Assembly: GCA_037576215.1 (NCBI GenBank) | Contig: JBANDB010000022.1 | Coordinates: 248,001-312,000 of the forward strand | Source: Armillaria gallica | Lineage: Eukaryota > Basidiomycota > Agaricomycetes > Agaricales > Physalacriaceae | Reading direction: 5' to 3' | Length of the DNA: 64,000 nucleotides | Shown here: positions 22,877 to 36,098 of the stretch, piece after piece | Layout: every line of letters starts with the position of its first letter | Numbering within the stretch: the first letter of the stretch is position 1 | Notes under the pieces: generated by a model | What the model was told of the DNA's origin: nothing | The model's input: only the letters and a program-made list of their open reading frames with translations | Databases searched by the model: none | Made by a program: the position numbers and the translations under genes

Positions 22877-23875
22877 ATGTCTTCACCCCCCGAGGCAGCC
22901 TCTGGCATAAATGCCAACGTACGTATAGCTACTCAAGACGATGTCGAAGTCACTGCTACGGTACTGATGCGCGCTTTTTCGAATGATCCTGCCATGAACT
23001 GGTGGGGATGCGTTAAAAGAGAAAACGAGGTGACGGACTGTAACTCACCAAGTCCTTCAATGGTGCAGACAATGGGACGTCTTCTGAATTTCCAGCGCTG
23101 CCTTGTCAAGATTACCATGCTTGTCGGCGGTATTGTTACGCTCGCTGTATTACCGTCGAGCGACGGAAAGGGAGAGCGCGTTGTTGCGGTTTCTCTTTGG
23201 TTGAAACCAGGACAAACTTTCGATCTACCGCTGACCACGCTGCTCAAGGCGGGTGCCTGGTCCGTTGCCATGGGATGGGGTATACGCGGACTCAAAGTAG
23301 GTCCTTTTGTAGGATTAATTCAATCTGAATTAAATTATTGATTATTGGCAACAGCGTCTCTTTGTGGATTTTACTCCTCACGTAGAGGATACTCTCCTAA
23401 AAGCGTACAAAGCAAGGAACCTTGACCGCCTTGATTCGTGGCATTTGCTCGAAGTCGTTGTAGATCCAGATTGGCAGGGCAAAGGTTCGTCCTTTCTACC
23501 CCTTGTTGAAACCTTCGACTCGAGGCTAATTTGGCTATCGTAGGCATGTCTTCGCTCCTTATGAAAGAAGGATTCGCTCGTACTTCACCAAAATCTGTCC
23601 ATCTCGAAGCGACAACCGTGAAGAATAGAGATATATACGCTCACTTTGGATTTGAGGTAGAATTCATCCAGGGTTTGTTCGCGCAAGTGTGCTTATCTCA
23701 TGCCCAGATCGACGAGGAGCATTTATTTGGAAAAGGCCGGGTCGACCGCCAGGGACTGGCAGCCAAAGGTACAGCGGCTACTGGCTATCCGGAATGGGTG
23801 ATGACGAAGGTAAGCCAGAGGATGTTCTCTGCAGTTCTGGCTCTGATGTATTTTTCTGTCAAGTGGGAAACATAG
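22877..23875 (+). CDS. GNAT-family N-acetyltransferase
   Basis: Four exons (22877-23296, 23355-23484, 23544-23809, 23864-23875) join in phase to 275 residues. The last exon is only 12 nt (WET-stop). The domain begins NVRIATQDDVEVTATVLMRAFSNDP. The central acetyl-CoA site (motif A) is built across intron 2: LEVVVDPDWQGKGMSSLLMKEGF, with the Q-x-x-G-x-G/A-type loop. Motif B follows as VHLEATTVKNRDIYAHFGFEV. The product is therefore a GCN5-related acetyltransferase that moves an acetyl group from acetyl-CoA to an amine; this subtype is common in basidiomycetes and its substrate is unknown. The long insertion between beta1 and motif A (SLWLKPGQTFDLP) is typical of the fungal subgroup. A short segment after FIQ (GLFAQVCLSHAQ) may be a retained or cryptic intron. 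Confidence 0.8.
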
Positions 23876-24305
23876 GAATGCTCCAAAATTATCTCGCATT
23901 TGGTCTCTGTCCCTTTTTTTTCAGAATATTGGGGTGCCTGCATGAATCGTCGAATAATCTTGTTGAAGAGTTTAGCGTTCTATAATTAACCCCGTGTTAT
24001 ATTCGGATACGAGTCGTCTTTTTTGGATAGATTATTACCGTTCCTGGTGGTGTAATTGGAATTTGGTAGTGGTTCACTCAATCTTTGTCGTATGTTGAGA
24101 AAGACAACGTCAACAATGATGTAGGTGGTGTTGACGGAGAGTATTTATCGCCAGAGTGGGCTGTGATCTTCAAGTCACGGAGATGGGAAACGTTACGTGG
24201 TCTTGTTTCTACTGGGCGAAGTGGGAATTCCTGGTCAGTAGGGGTGATTCTGTTATAGGTCCGCTGACCTCCAGTCTTGTAAAACAAACCGTGCCCAACC
24301 GAGGA

Positions 24306-24568
24306 CACTGCATGGAGAATCTAATATTGTAGCTTAAAATATTGAATTCTATAACTATTTATTTTTCCCAACTTCCATGCTGGAATATTGAAAGATTATT
24401 TTGAATATTATTTCAATATTCTTGTTTATTGAAAAAATATTGGAAATTTCTCAAATATCACAAATATATCAAAAATATTATCTCAATATTTCAGTCCAGT
24501 ATATTGAAAAAATAAATAGTTATAGAATTCAATATTTTAAGCTAAAATATTGGATTCTCCATGCAGTG
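24306..24568. mobile_element. 263-bp CACTA-like MITE
   Basis: The element starts CACTGCATGGAGAATC and ends with the reverse complement, ending CATGCAGTG. The terminal inverted repeats are about 61 bp with two mismatches. The flanking trinucleotide GGA (24303-24305 and 24569-24571) looks like a 3-bp target-site duplication. CACTR termini plus a 3-bp duplication are the hallmarks of the CACTA (CMC/EnSpm) superfamily. The interior is AT-rich with many AATATT motifs and no coding capacity, so this is a non-autonomous miniature element. Confidence 0.85.
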
Positions 24569-27500
24569 GGAGGAAATAGTGGTGGGTATGATGATGATAT
24601 GATTTGAACCCAAAAATCTGGTCCAAAGAAGAGGGATAGTGATCTGTTTATGTTACTGTAAGATAGCTTGGCTACCTGCAAAACCCGAGTGCTGAGCACC
24701 GAGTTTTGAATACCTATTCAAAATGATTGATGCAAACAGTTCTGGTTCCTTGAAGGCTTACAGATCCTGATAGTGCCCACGGATCTGTTCAAAAATTTAA
24801 TGAACATCCTAGTTTTGGTTTCAACTCAGCTGACGGACCCCCTACTATGGTGCGCCTGGAAACCTTGACCTTTAGTTTTATCTGGATATATTGGGCTCTG
24901 AGTTGCTGTGATCTTTGATTTATGCTGGTCCATCTCTCCACTGTCTCTACTACCTGCACCCTCGAGCCCTTGTGAAACAAAATGGATTACAGCTGTTTAT
25001 TTCGTGGATGATGAAAGAAGGGTCGTACTGCATCATACACCGGGTTTGGGGGGACTTCGAGCGCAAAAAGTGTCTCCGAGATCTCCGTAATAACAAGAAA
25101 CCATGCTTTCAAAATCTCTCTGTAAGACCGCCCACTATCATGCCGTGTACGAATATATTGGTACATCGGCCTGTGCAGTGCGAACCGCGATCATGAGAAG
25201 CCATCCACGACAATAGGAAATGAAACAAGGGCGGAGCGCTTCAATTCAGTCTTCATCATTAGTGAAGCACTGAGATGCACAGAAAGGTGTAGCAAGAAAA
25301 CGCAAGAAAACGCCAGAATACCTCGCTTCATCTCATAACAAGGTCCCTGAATCTGCCGGTACCAATACCACGGTGGGAATTGTTATTTTGAGAAAAAAAA
25401 GTTCGGTTAAGGCATCGTTGATTACCTATACTACCTGTTTAATAGCTCGAAATGGCGGGAGGATCCGATAGCTCTACCAAAAATAAACTGTAACCACAGG
25501 TAAAACAAGCGAAAGTCACTCCTGGCAGGTGACTAACTTCAGTCAAAATACGAGGAGATTTTTGGAATAGCGATGAAAAATTTGACACCCTCTTTCGACC
25601 ACAGCAAAATCTGTCGGGGTTACCATAAAAGGGAATCCCGACTCATTTTGCTACGTCCAAAGTATGCGTCTAAATTTCGTAGGTTATTAACCTATTTTCG
25701 CAGGATTTTGCCTGACCCGAAATAGCTGTTTACCAGGAGTGTCCATCAAAATCGTCCTGCATCATGGCCGCGGTACATAATCCGGCTCCTGGAACGTCGC
25801 ACATTACACATCCAGAGGATCCCTGATGATCACTGGGAGGGAAAGTTCAGCACATTGTTGACGGATAGGACGCCGGTAGACCGCAGGTATTGGGGAATGC
25901 TTACCATGTTAGGACTATTGGGAAACCTCAGCAGTGTGTTAATACGGTACCTGAAAGCGGCATTTCAATCATTGGTGATGTTACACATCAGGTCGGATCC
26001 CGTAGTCGACCCAGAGCGTGATATTCCGAGCCCAGCTCTACAAAGAAATTGAGATAGGGATCGATAGCACCTGAGACCAAAGGCTTACAATGTTCGCTCT
26101 CCCGAAAATCCTCGACGTTCTTCATCGGTCTATACCGAAGGATTATGTCCCTTCGTCACGGGGATATATGGGCCCATGGGTTCAGGATATAGAACTCTGA
26201 TCAAACAGCAAAGCTAGATCCTCCCATACGTTCAGCACTTCGCACGAGACTTGATTATCCGGCGCTACATCAGTCCCCATTCTGGCCGAAGCTAGGACGG
26301 TTCTTCAACGTCGCATCGAGTCTGAAGGGGGAGATCATGAGACATAGCAGTCTGCGTTCGCCACGCTGCCACCAGCAGACTTTGCCCCGAAGCTCAGCGC
26401 AGTGCCGAAGGAGGTGAAACTATTTTCGTCACGATTTTTCGCAGACGACTAACGACCCCATCCCTCCTTAGCAATGAGCTTTGTGCGACACAGACCATTC
26501 CTCATCCATCCGTGCAGGGTGGATCATGCCAATGATATCAACGAAATTCTAAAATTGCGGGCCTGGGTCGACTGATGATTGATTCGCATGGAACATGCGT
26601 GTAATGCGACCATGTAGGAAGATCACGCTTCTGGCACTGGAATGATGGCGAGAACAATGCAATGACGGGGTAAGACCGGTAGTCGGGATGCGTAAAGCCG
26701 AGATGGTGCTGTTGGCAGCGGTATCACCATCACTGATCAGTAGTCCTTCGATACATAGTGTTTGGTACATGTTTATGGATTGTGTAAGAACGTGCACTGA
26801 AATAGATCGTTAGTGCTGGATCTCACTCCGTGAAGGTAGCTTAGCTTACTATAATGGCCTACAAGTTTGATGCATTCCATCGGTTTCCATACCGATGTAA
26901 GAAAGCCTGAAGAGAATCATATTCGATAAAGCGATTTTTCAAAAATTGATTCAGACGTATCCACCACTACCATTGCAATGATACTGTCCCGAAAATTAGC
27001 ACGCGCTGAACATCCGGGCATAGCATCGACGTACCAGTTCCACATGATTGCAGCTATCGGGGACTAGCGCGGCTACTGGCGGTATTCTGAGCTTGGCAGT
27101 GTAGATGACGCTGTGAACTCCGCGGGAAGTAACATTTATAGCACTGTCAGGAGGTACCATATAGTACCATATCCGCCTTCTTCAATAATGTACAGTCCAG
27201 ACGGGTATTCTGGAGCATACGAGCACAGCGACAACGCAATAGCACCTGCGTTATCGACGAATAGAATCACATCGAGACCCGCAGGTACAATCGAGGTTCC
27301 CACCAAAACATTTAGACTCCGTAGACGTAGTATCCTTTTCCGAGGGGAGAGGAAGGAGCAGGCTTTAAGTGCAAGGCCAACTCTCGAATGTGTACATTTT
27401 CAGGGAAGGGCGACAGTAGGCAAGGACTGGACGCATGCTGGTTGATGCCGAGATCAATACGCAATTGTGTCTACGTATGATACACCTCGCTAGACGGGCT

Positions 27501-30500
27501 CCGGCTAATGAAGAGAGAAGTGGTAGTATTTCCCTAGAAAGATTGTTTAGAGAGCGGAGAAAAGAGAAGAACACGGGCTTTACCTTGCTTTACTCAGGAA
27601 CTATGAGGTTGTAGGCAGCTAGATCGATCATTTTGAGCGGGTGAGCGCAAGAACGGATCCCAATTCTCCGTCGACTGAAAGTGAGAGGGTGGAGCTAACC
27701 AATTTCGTTTCCTCCGCCGGTCGCAAAGCCTAGCCCACGTCTGCCGACCCAAGCATGACAAGACGAGTCGGATAACGAGGACTGCCGCCTTGAACAAGCA
27801 TTTGCTCTGTCACAGAAGCGATATGAAAGGGGACAGCTAGCCTCGCCTTCGTGCAGCCAATTGCTGTTGGTTTTTCATCATTAGTACACGCTTATGATGT
27901 CTTTTGGCAAAAACCTTACCATCCCTATGAGCCGATTTCTACACGATATGACGCCTTGTCACGGTTGCTCGCACGCCGTAATCCCCAACAGAAATTCCCG
28001 GGGCGATCTGCCGAAAATGTCGACACATACTCGAATGACGAAAATTGGCAGCCCAAATGGTGGTCATTTTCTCCTTTCGACAAGCTTGCGAATGACCATC
28101 GGGGCATTTAACTCCGCTCCCGGTAAGATGCGGCATAACCCAGATGTAGGATGGCTACCATGTTTCAAAGAAATTGGTAGTCTTCCGGACCCGCGGCGAG
28201 TGTTGAAACCTCGCTGGTACGAGGCATTCCCAGGCGAGAACGGCATCGTGGTCGTGGCATAGGTCCATCTTGGTCAGTATAAAGTCGCATCTGCTATGAA
28301 TGATGAGCCGGTGCCGGAAAAAGAGCGATGCGACGCTTACATTAACATTGGCCACCCTCTAACAGCTCAACGGCTTCCCCTCGAAGCCCTCATCCGTATA
28401 CCGAACTCTTGCGATCTGCCTCGCTAAAGGGTATGTGGTTTGTGAGTATTAACGACAAGCAGAGGCGCCACACAGGTGATGAAACACCGGATCGGTAGTG
28501 ACAATCGTGAGATGCAGCTCGAAGAATATCGGCCTGCTCTGCCCGTAATAGCGCTCTGTTCTGTGTTCTATTACGTCTGTATAATAGACGGAACATCAGC
28601 CATCAGTACACCATTCTGCTAAGAACGCGCGCACCTCTAAGGCAAAGAAGGAAAAACCATCAGCGAGGGTAGACTATGCTGCACAAGGGCCAGCTTCGCG
28701 CGCAGTCACCCTCGATTCTCTCTTTCTGATATCGAGGCCCGTCACTTCCTCGGAGATTCATTTGGCATTTCGAAATCACGAAGCATGAAATGAAAGAAGC
28801 TTGAATCTGGGGCATTTGCGTATACCCTCACATGACATGAAGGGTACTGGTGACTATTGAAGTCGTCTTGTCACTTCGAAACGGCTTGAAGAGTCCGGAG
28901 AGCACGTCGTGGGCATTCCCTGGTACATTTTCATTTTGGAAGACGCCTTCAGCAGACCTGTATATCCTGTCGCTTGTTAGCTACTAAATTTATCCGTGAA
29001 CACGCAAGCTCACCACGGTACTACTTCAGTCATACGGCCGCTCTACTGTACCATTTTCGACTTGGATCCATGGTATCACATAAAATATCATTCTTCTAGT
29101 CTCGATCCGTATTACTGGGCGAGGAAAAGTGGTCAAGAGGAAGACCTGTCACCTCATCAGGTCCGAGTATGTGATTAGGAAAAGACAAGGATTCGCACGT
29201 GCAACCATATAGGGTATCGTTCTGGCCCATGAGTGAGAGCATTTCGAGAACAGAGCAGAGAAAAGACACGGTCGGCCGTAGAGGCTGCTCGATGGTGGTG
29301 GTTGGAGTTTGAAAAAGGAATTCGGCCCGTGATCCGGAGACGCATCACTGTCACAGATTCACACTGGTTGTTACTCCCTTTGGACTTCCTTGTTGCTCAG
29401 CCATCTTGACCTGCTGCGTCTACGGCCCACTGCTTCACATCTATACCCATACTAAAAGACCGCCTTCCCTTGAATTGCTTCTGCTCGTGTCTCTTTTTTG
29501 ACCATTTAAATTTCTTTCCAACTTCCTTACAGAGTTACACTGCTGGGAGGTGTCGCCACAATTCCATGAAGAGAAATTGGTCGTTCCTGCTTCACCATAT
29601 GTGATCATCTTCCGTCATTACTGCTTCTACTCATGCCTTTTTCTCAAAGGGAATACACCGCGGTTCCGAGTCTGGTCATTAAGACCTCACGCGCACGTGT
29701 TATAATATCTTTTCTATTCATGTCCGCCTGTAACGTCAATTTTGCCTCGGAAATTCTTAGGAACCATGTCCGCTCGACCTGCTGAGTATCCACCGACAAG
29801 CTAGACCGTGTCGAACCCGCGCAACACAAACATGTGGATGGGGGCTTTGCGAAATTGCAGTCATGGGATTCCCAGGCCGTCGTACATGAAGTAAACGACC
29901 TAGCGAGCTTCGGGGAGCTGACCTTCTCATCCGGAAATGCGTGTCATTATCTCGCCATCCGCCGTGGAGTGTGAGGAACTATCGTCAAAGCTATCTCATT
30001 TTTCTGCGCTGTCAATCAGGCTTTTAAATCTTAGTGAACGTGATTTTAGGGCTGCTAGATGCTAGAACCCACTGCTATTTTTTTCGGTCCAGGCAAGAAA
30101 AATGATGTAGATGCTGCGGCGCAATATGCCAACCCGTTGAATCTGATCTTCCCTATCCGTCTATGTAGTGGATGCAGAACGTTTTTACATGAACCTCACG
30201 TGAGGACCCCCCCTTTGCTAGAACGTTCGTTCTCGCAGGTATACATTCAACCGGTGTAGATGACGTTACAAGCCAAGCCGTCGGTAAGGGGGGATCACTC
30301 AAGAGGAGATGCTAAATCGACACCACAAGTAGTCCTGGTGTCATCTATCGATCGCGCATGCCAGAACAAACGAAACGCCATCCGGTGATGTGGGAAGAGA
30401 AGAGAGCGCCTCGCGCCATAGCTCGCCAGAGATATGCGATGTAGCGAGGCCATATTGACTGCCGCTCGCATTCCTGACCTAGAGGTGGGTACAGATCAAG

Positions 30501-31146
30501 TCACGAGCGCCCAGAAAAGCCATTCCACGAAGAACGGCCCCCAAAAAACTGAAACATCACGCGCACCCCATCAGTTGCGCAACATTCACCTCTGTCTGAC
30601 TGGTCAAGGAACAGATCTATGCATGCCTGCCGCACCCAGCCGGCAGCACGTTTGACCCCAGGGCACGCGTTCAATGCTCTCTTTCCTTCCTAAGACAATG
30701 TCTCCGTGTGAAGAGAAGCCCAGAGCTCGGGAAAAGGGGAAAAACGAAAACTTATTTTTCCCCGTGACGGTCGCGGAACGACGATGGAGCGTTTTCTCCG
30801 TTGTGAAAAAGTAAGCTCTCGACTGGGAGGGTCTGAAGCCGCTCTTGTGATCACCCAGAATGGACGAAAGATTTCGCGGGCGGATCCACTTTGCCCACCA
30901 AAAGGAGCCCATTGTCTGAGGAACATAACAGTCGCAGTCACGGCGTTTGAGATGGATCTAGAATGACCATATGACAGTCCTAAACGTGGCCTTATGACGG
31001 CAAATTATTGCGAAGTCTGAGCGTAACAAGAAATTCAAAAGGCGTCACGCTTGATTGCCCTCGTGTAGCGCCATCGCACTAACAGTGACCTCGAGTCATT
31101 TTTCCTCCTCCCTCTACCATCGTACCTTCGTTATAAACCAGCAACC
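24569..31146. other. Gene-poor 6.6-kb stretch
   Basis: No ORF longer than about 122 codons (27894-28262, +), none with motifs, and no coherent multi-exon gene that I could assemble on either strand. I also see no tRNA or rRNA signature and no clear repeat. The computed axis of the inverted duplication (about 25.2-25.5 kb) falls at its left edge. Confidence 0.45.
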
Positions 31147-31945
31147 ATGGAGAATCAGATGAAGCAACGACGCTCAGAGGCCTCCCGCGACAGAGAAAGA
31201 GGCATGTCCGCTCTCGGCGCCAAGATTAACCGAGCCCTTAGTGGGGAGAGCAACAAGAACAGACCCGGAGACAGAGAATCGTTCGCCAGCACACTCGTAG
31301 ACCAGCCTAGTGAGTCCTTAAATTCATTTTTTGCGCAAGGAGGTGGTGGTAAGAGACAGAGATCAGGACCCGAGCCTTATCTCTGCCCGAGGGCGTCCTT
31401 ATCGCTGGCTCTTATCTTCAAACGCCATCTCGTGATTTCCTCTATTTCATGCACGTATGCTTACAGAGCTGTCGCAGGTGTCCCTACGAATGGTCGCAAG
31501 TCGCTGGTACGTGTCATTTTTCTCGCACTGGGTGTAGGCGCTGACTCTGCCTTGGCAGGCCTCATTCGGCCGCGGCGGTCTAGGAAACATCCGTCCTCAA
31601 CCCTCACCCCCAATTCCACAATCTCCTCCGGACGAATCAGAGCTACGAGGCAGAGACCGTACCGTCAACCCCCACATCCAACAGCAAAAGGCAAGTAGGC
31701 CCATTTTTTCCTGGCGTGTCTGAGCCTCATATTTGCAACAGCTGTTCTCCACAGGTCGTGGAGGGGCAGGGAATTTCCGTACGGCGTCAAACTCGCCGGA
31801 CGAGGACATAAACATAATCAGGAAGCAGTCGAAGAGCAACGAGGGAGAATCGCGTTCATCTGGCCGGGGCGGATTGGGGAATATCACTCGTATTGGCGGA
31901 GCTCCTAGCACGACCTCCAAAACCACTTCCACTGCGAACCGTTAG
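31147..31945 (+). CDS. GRGG(A/L)GN-repeat protein (DUF3602-like)
   Basis: Four exons (31147-31309, 31469-31506, 31559-31690, 31742-31945) give 178 residues. The protein is hydrophilic, with an Arg/Glu/Ser-rich N-terminus (QRRSEASRDRERG). Three glycine-rich repeats follow: SFGRGGLGNIR, TGRGGAGNFR and SSGRGGLGNI, ending in a Ser/Thr-rich tail. S-GRGGAGN repeats define the fungal DUF3602 family, whose members are small disordered proteins of unknown function. The third intron uses a GC donor (GCAAGT at 31691) with acceptor CAACAG. This is the only choice I found that keeps the frame into the GRGGAGN repeat. A CT-rich tract lies about 30-50 nt upstream of the start, as in many fungal promoters. 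Confidence 0.75.
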
Positions 31946-34402
31946 GTAGGCGACATCAGTGTCATATCGCTTTGTTATGCTGATTATACGGTCGTCAGGT
32001 AGGTTGCCGCAGCTTTAATCGCATCTGTAATATAGAAAAATCCATGTACAACGACTGGGTAATTTATTTAGGACAACTCTTTCCTCTCCACCAAGCTATC
32101 TCTGCTGAAGTGTGCGCTTCCTAGCGGACCATGTCGGAATACAGCTCAGGTGCTTCGTTCAAGAATCAAGAGGAACGAATAAATACCTGGAGAAAACTTA
32201 CGCCGATTGACATGCGTAATGCCTTGGACCGGAGCACACTAGATATCTGATCAGCGCATGGACTAAACGCATGGCAACATGTCATGAGGTCGCAGTTGGA
32301 AATAGCGGCCTTCCGACAAAGCGACTTTTCCGGATCGCGTGGTTTCATGCGACAAGTGAATTCGCCTGGGAGGAATCTGTGAAGCAACGAACGCCTCCAG
32401 CCGAAAAATAATCGCACGAACTCATCGACCTACGAGTCTCAAGCCAGACAAGGTGTCAACCTCCTGGCTACGACATTCGTAAACACGAGGGTTTCTGACA
32501 CGAATCATTGAATAATGTCTTGCGATGTCGCGCATGTGAACAAGCCACAACGTTCATCGTGGGACTCGCGAACAGTGGAGTTGCCTGTGGTTTGCGTAAG
32601 TTGTAGTATCAAGTGACCGTAGTTCCGAAAAACCAGAGGACTCTACATACTACGTATCGAATAGTGTCGAACGGCATCCGTGTTTTTCTACAGCCGGTAC
32701 TAGTAAGTATCCCCTCCTGTCCATTAATATATCTAATATTTCTTTGTTCAGAACAAGAGAGACGCTTCAGGGAATCATAGGTACTCACAAGACATCGATG
32801 ACAATTGTCTGTTGTCCAGATGCGCAAAGGGTTCGAAAGGAGGATTCACCAAGCCCCATGCGGCGAGCCGGTCCGGTGCTTCGAGTCTTCCGAGAGCTTT
32901 TGCTTACATATGAGACCCGTTGATTTTCTTCCGATTACCGCCATCATGTTCTGCACTTCATCGACATCGTCGCGATTAATTACGCCGTATTCACTGCACG
33001 CCGTTTATGGGAGACAGAAAGAGGGCTACTGTTTCGACGATGACCTATGGACGTCTGGCTCGCGAAAAGGATAACGGAAAATCGCAGGAACGAAACGCTC
33101 GGAGGAAATATAATCATGGCGAGCTCGCTTGATCCTATTTGTTCCCTAGCTTATAGATGCAAACGGACCAGTGTACTCGAGGCGTTAGACAATGGCAAGG
33201 CTTTTGATGTCGATGACCACGTCTATCTCTTGGCGGCGGGTGCGCCACCGAAGACGCACGCTGCCTAGAGAATGTTTGGAGCAGAGAGATTACCCAAAGC
33301 TGATAGAATGAAGACCTCGATGCATTCAAAGATTGCCATCGACGGCGGCTTCTTCTATAGGTGAGGCGACACGTTGGTTTTTTCCCCCCATCAAGCAGAG
33401 ATTCATTTTTTCCCCCAGAAAATCCAAAACATAGACCTCATTGGGCGTCGTGTCAAATTTCCCGCAGAGTTTGCTGAGCCAAGTATGTTCATTCTTGTAG
33501 TCGATGTCAGTCTGCCGACGATTCTCACTCTTTCAGCTTTCACACAGTATTATCTGGGATTGAGGTCTGAGAGACGTGGTAGACTTGGCGTAGAACGATG
33601 AGATGAAGTGCTGTATCGGTATGTTGACAACGCCCCGTTGTGGAATGTCATTGATCGTATAATAAAGGTCTTACGAGTAACACGCAGATGGACATGAATA
33701 GCGATACGAGAGACTGGGATCGACTGTCGTAGTAATCTCCCGCTTTTGAGTTTTATTCAGGAAAACGGGCTACAAGGACAGATGAAAACAGCGTCAAGAG
33801 GGCCATTGGATGGGGACACTGCAGCAGCGCGCTGCTGATTATAGTTCAGGTGTGTGATTCTGCGAGCGACTATCGTCCTAGATACTGAATACTTCCACAG
33901 TACCGCTGGAATCTGTGCCGAGTCGAAACGACCACTAGCAGAGAGACCGCCCTCTGCACTCTCAGCCATCGTCAGGTCCCCAGAAATAAATCTTTTCATC
34001 GTGAATGATTTCCGAATCCCACCTGGCCTATATCATAGCCCTCCTTACTCTGTGTCAATGCGCACGGAGGTTGCTTGTCTTCGTGCTAATTCAGCGCGTC
34101 GTTCGGCTGTACGATTTGCTTGGCAAGGACCAGTCATCTAGTATCACCATGAAGGGGTCCCCGTGGTGCAGACCCCGTACTCCTCACCGACATCGACTTT
34201 TCTGTGGGTTTAGTACACGGGTAGTCAGGAGCATTAGAACAGTCCAATGGGATGAGGTTGACAACGTCGAATGCGCTGTTCTTATTATGACAGCACCTGC
34301 AGAAAGGACGACCAGGTCGATGCTCTTTCGGACGTGGGTCTTTGGGGCCTATAGTGATCCACAGTGAGGAGGCTATCATTCCAGCGAAACCGTTCTTTCA
34401 TA
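31946..34402. other. Intergenic, no supported gene
   Basis: Short overlapping ORFs only; no motif, RNA gene or repeat recognised. Confidence 0.4.
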
Positions 34403-34868
34403 GGAGGCAGTTTCATAACCGAGTGGAACTAACGGTCAGTAGACAAAAAAGTCGTTGGCTCGAGTCGTTCTTACTGACTCCTTCGATAGGTCCTGCTACG
34501 CGTTCACGAGCAAACGATGAATTTAACGACTCACTTCACTGCGAAACAGGCTCAAATTACTCGCTCAACTGTATAGTTTCTCTGTCTCCCTTGTGTCGCC
34601 CTGCCGTTATATGTCGCGGAGGTATGGAAACATGGGCCTGGCAGCTAGAAGCTTGAAACACAAGCCCATCGAGACCATGCCAATGATTACTACTTCACGA
34701 CGATCCGCGAGAGTGCGGCGTCGAACGAAGGTCGTCCTTGAATACGTGTCGGGGCCAGCCAAGCGACGTGCCGGACTGGATCGCTTTGGCTTGATATCGG
34801 GATGAATTGGCCGCTGCGGAGAGAAAGCGAAACCAGGACCGATCGAAACACTGGCTGGAGGGTAAGGG
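34403..34868 (+). pseudogene. RNase H1 pseudogene (exons 4-6)
   Basis: The nucleotide sequence aligns by eye with exons 4-6 of the RNase H1 gene at 15791-16358, introns included. A GAGGCA..AACCG..GAACTAA stretch matches exon 4, and the CTGACTCCTTCGATAGG acceptor region is almost unchanged. Then come CGAGCAAACGATG (exon 5), TATGGAAACATGG (exon 6 start), CGCGAGAGTGCG and GGAGAGAAAGCG near the end. Numerous substitutions and indels break the frame, with a stop right after the conserved VEL of exon 4. The two HBD exons are not recognisable upstream. This is the right-arm partner of the intact left-arm gene, in reversed orientation. Confidence 0.8.
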
Positions 34869-36059
34869 TTATGTGCGCATTTTTTTGTTGACTGAAGTTG
34901 ACGTCCTCACATAGATAAGGTATGACGTGGCGATAGAAATTTTCATGGCAGTGCTGCATAACTTCGGCCCCTTGGAAAGTATAATCAACTGCGGGCCAGT
35001 GTCATCAGTGCCGTGCATTTCGGTGCTACGGGTCGCCAACCTTATCTGGCATCCAGTGCATTCCGTGAATTTCTCCATGCCGAAGTCATCTCAAGCGCCT
35101 TGTCGTCACCCCATGTCGATGCCTTTATCTGAGGAGCGGTGAAGGATGCCCGAAAGTGCCGGAGGTCTATTTCGCTGCCAGGTCGATAGTACATATCACA
35201 GCTTGGTCGACATAGGCAGTGCCCATGTGCATTCTGAGTGGGTGATTGTTGAGTTGCCAACTCACAGAAAAGCGATATGACGTAATATGGTTCAAACCAT
35301 AATGGGAACTCCCTTGAAGGGTGAGAGTGATGTTCTTATTGAACTGAATGAAGCTCATGACGCTTTGCAGATTGCGACCGTGTTCTCTGAGAGCCTCGAC
35401 GTTTGGCCTGGGAATCGGTGGCCATACCTCAACATACCTATATGATACTTTCCCGCGCTACAGTTTTGATATCGTACGTGTATCGGCAGGAAATAGGAAA
35501 CAGTTGACTGTTTTCTGGGAGGGGCACATTGATCTTCAAGGAGGCCCGACCGATCGCTTGGTCTTTGACATTGTTGCTCCGTATTGGTCAATTTAGTGAA
35601 TTATTGAAAGGAAGTTATATTTATGTACTATTACCATCAATTCGTCTGTCCCGTCCCAATCGTCAACCAGAATATGTATTACCATAACTTTCGGAAAAAG
35701 GCATATCTGCTTGGGCTAAGCAAATACCTCCGCGCTGAAGATCAATGGCTTCCCATCCAACCTTCTTCGGTTCCTTATCCCCGGTACGCCGAGCAAGATC
35801 GTACAGCCCTTCAATCATCTGATATGCGAAAGATAAGGCTCAAGCGCTCAAGGCAGAAGATCCACAGGGTCAGGGTCCTGCGATCGCAGATACAGCCAAT
35901 CAGGAGGTCATAAATCATCGGGTTCACATAATGGAAACACATAGGTCATAACAAACATAAAAGGAACGATGGCTGTTCTACAATGTGAGGTGTACATACT
36001 TGCAGGTATAAATTAACAAGTGCGCGATGACTGAAGAAAGATAAAGGTATCCGATGCGT
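34869..36059. other. Intergenic, no supported gene
   Basis: By the mirror layout this corresponds to 14341-15790, but I cannot align the two by eye. Only short ORFs. Confidence 0.4.
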
Positions 36060-36098
36060 TTTGACTGAATGAAAAAATGTTCGAGGGCAACATCCCAA

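Noticed and set aside
27894..28262. 122-codon plus-strand ORF in the gene-poor stretch
   Set aside because: No motif or promoter and overlapped by several open frames on the other strand; chance length in this composition.
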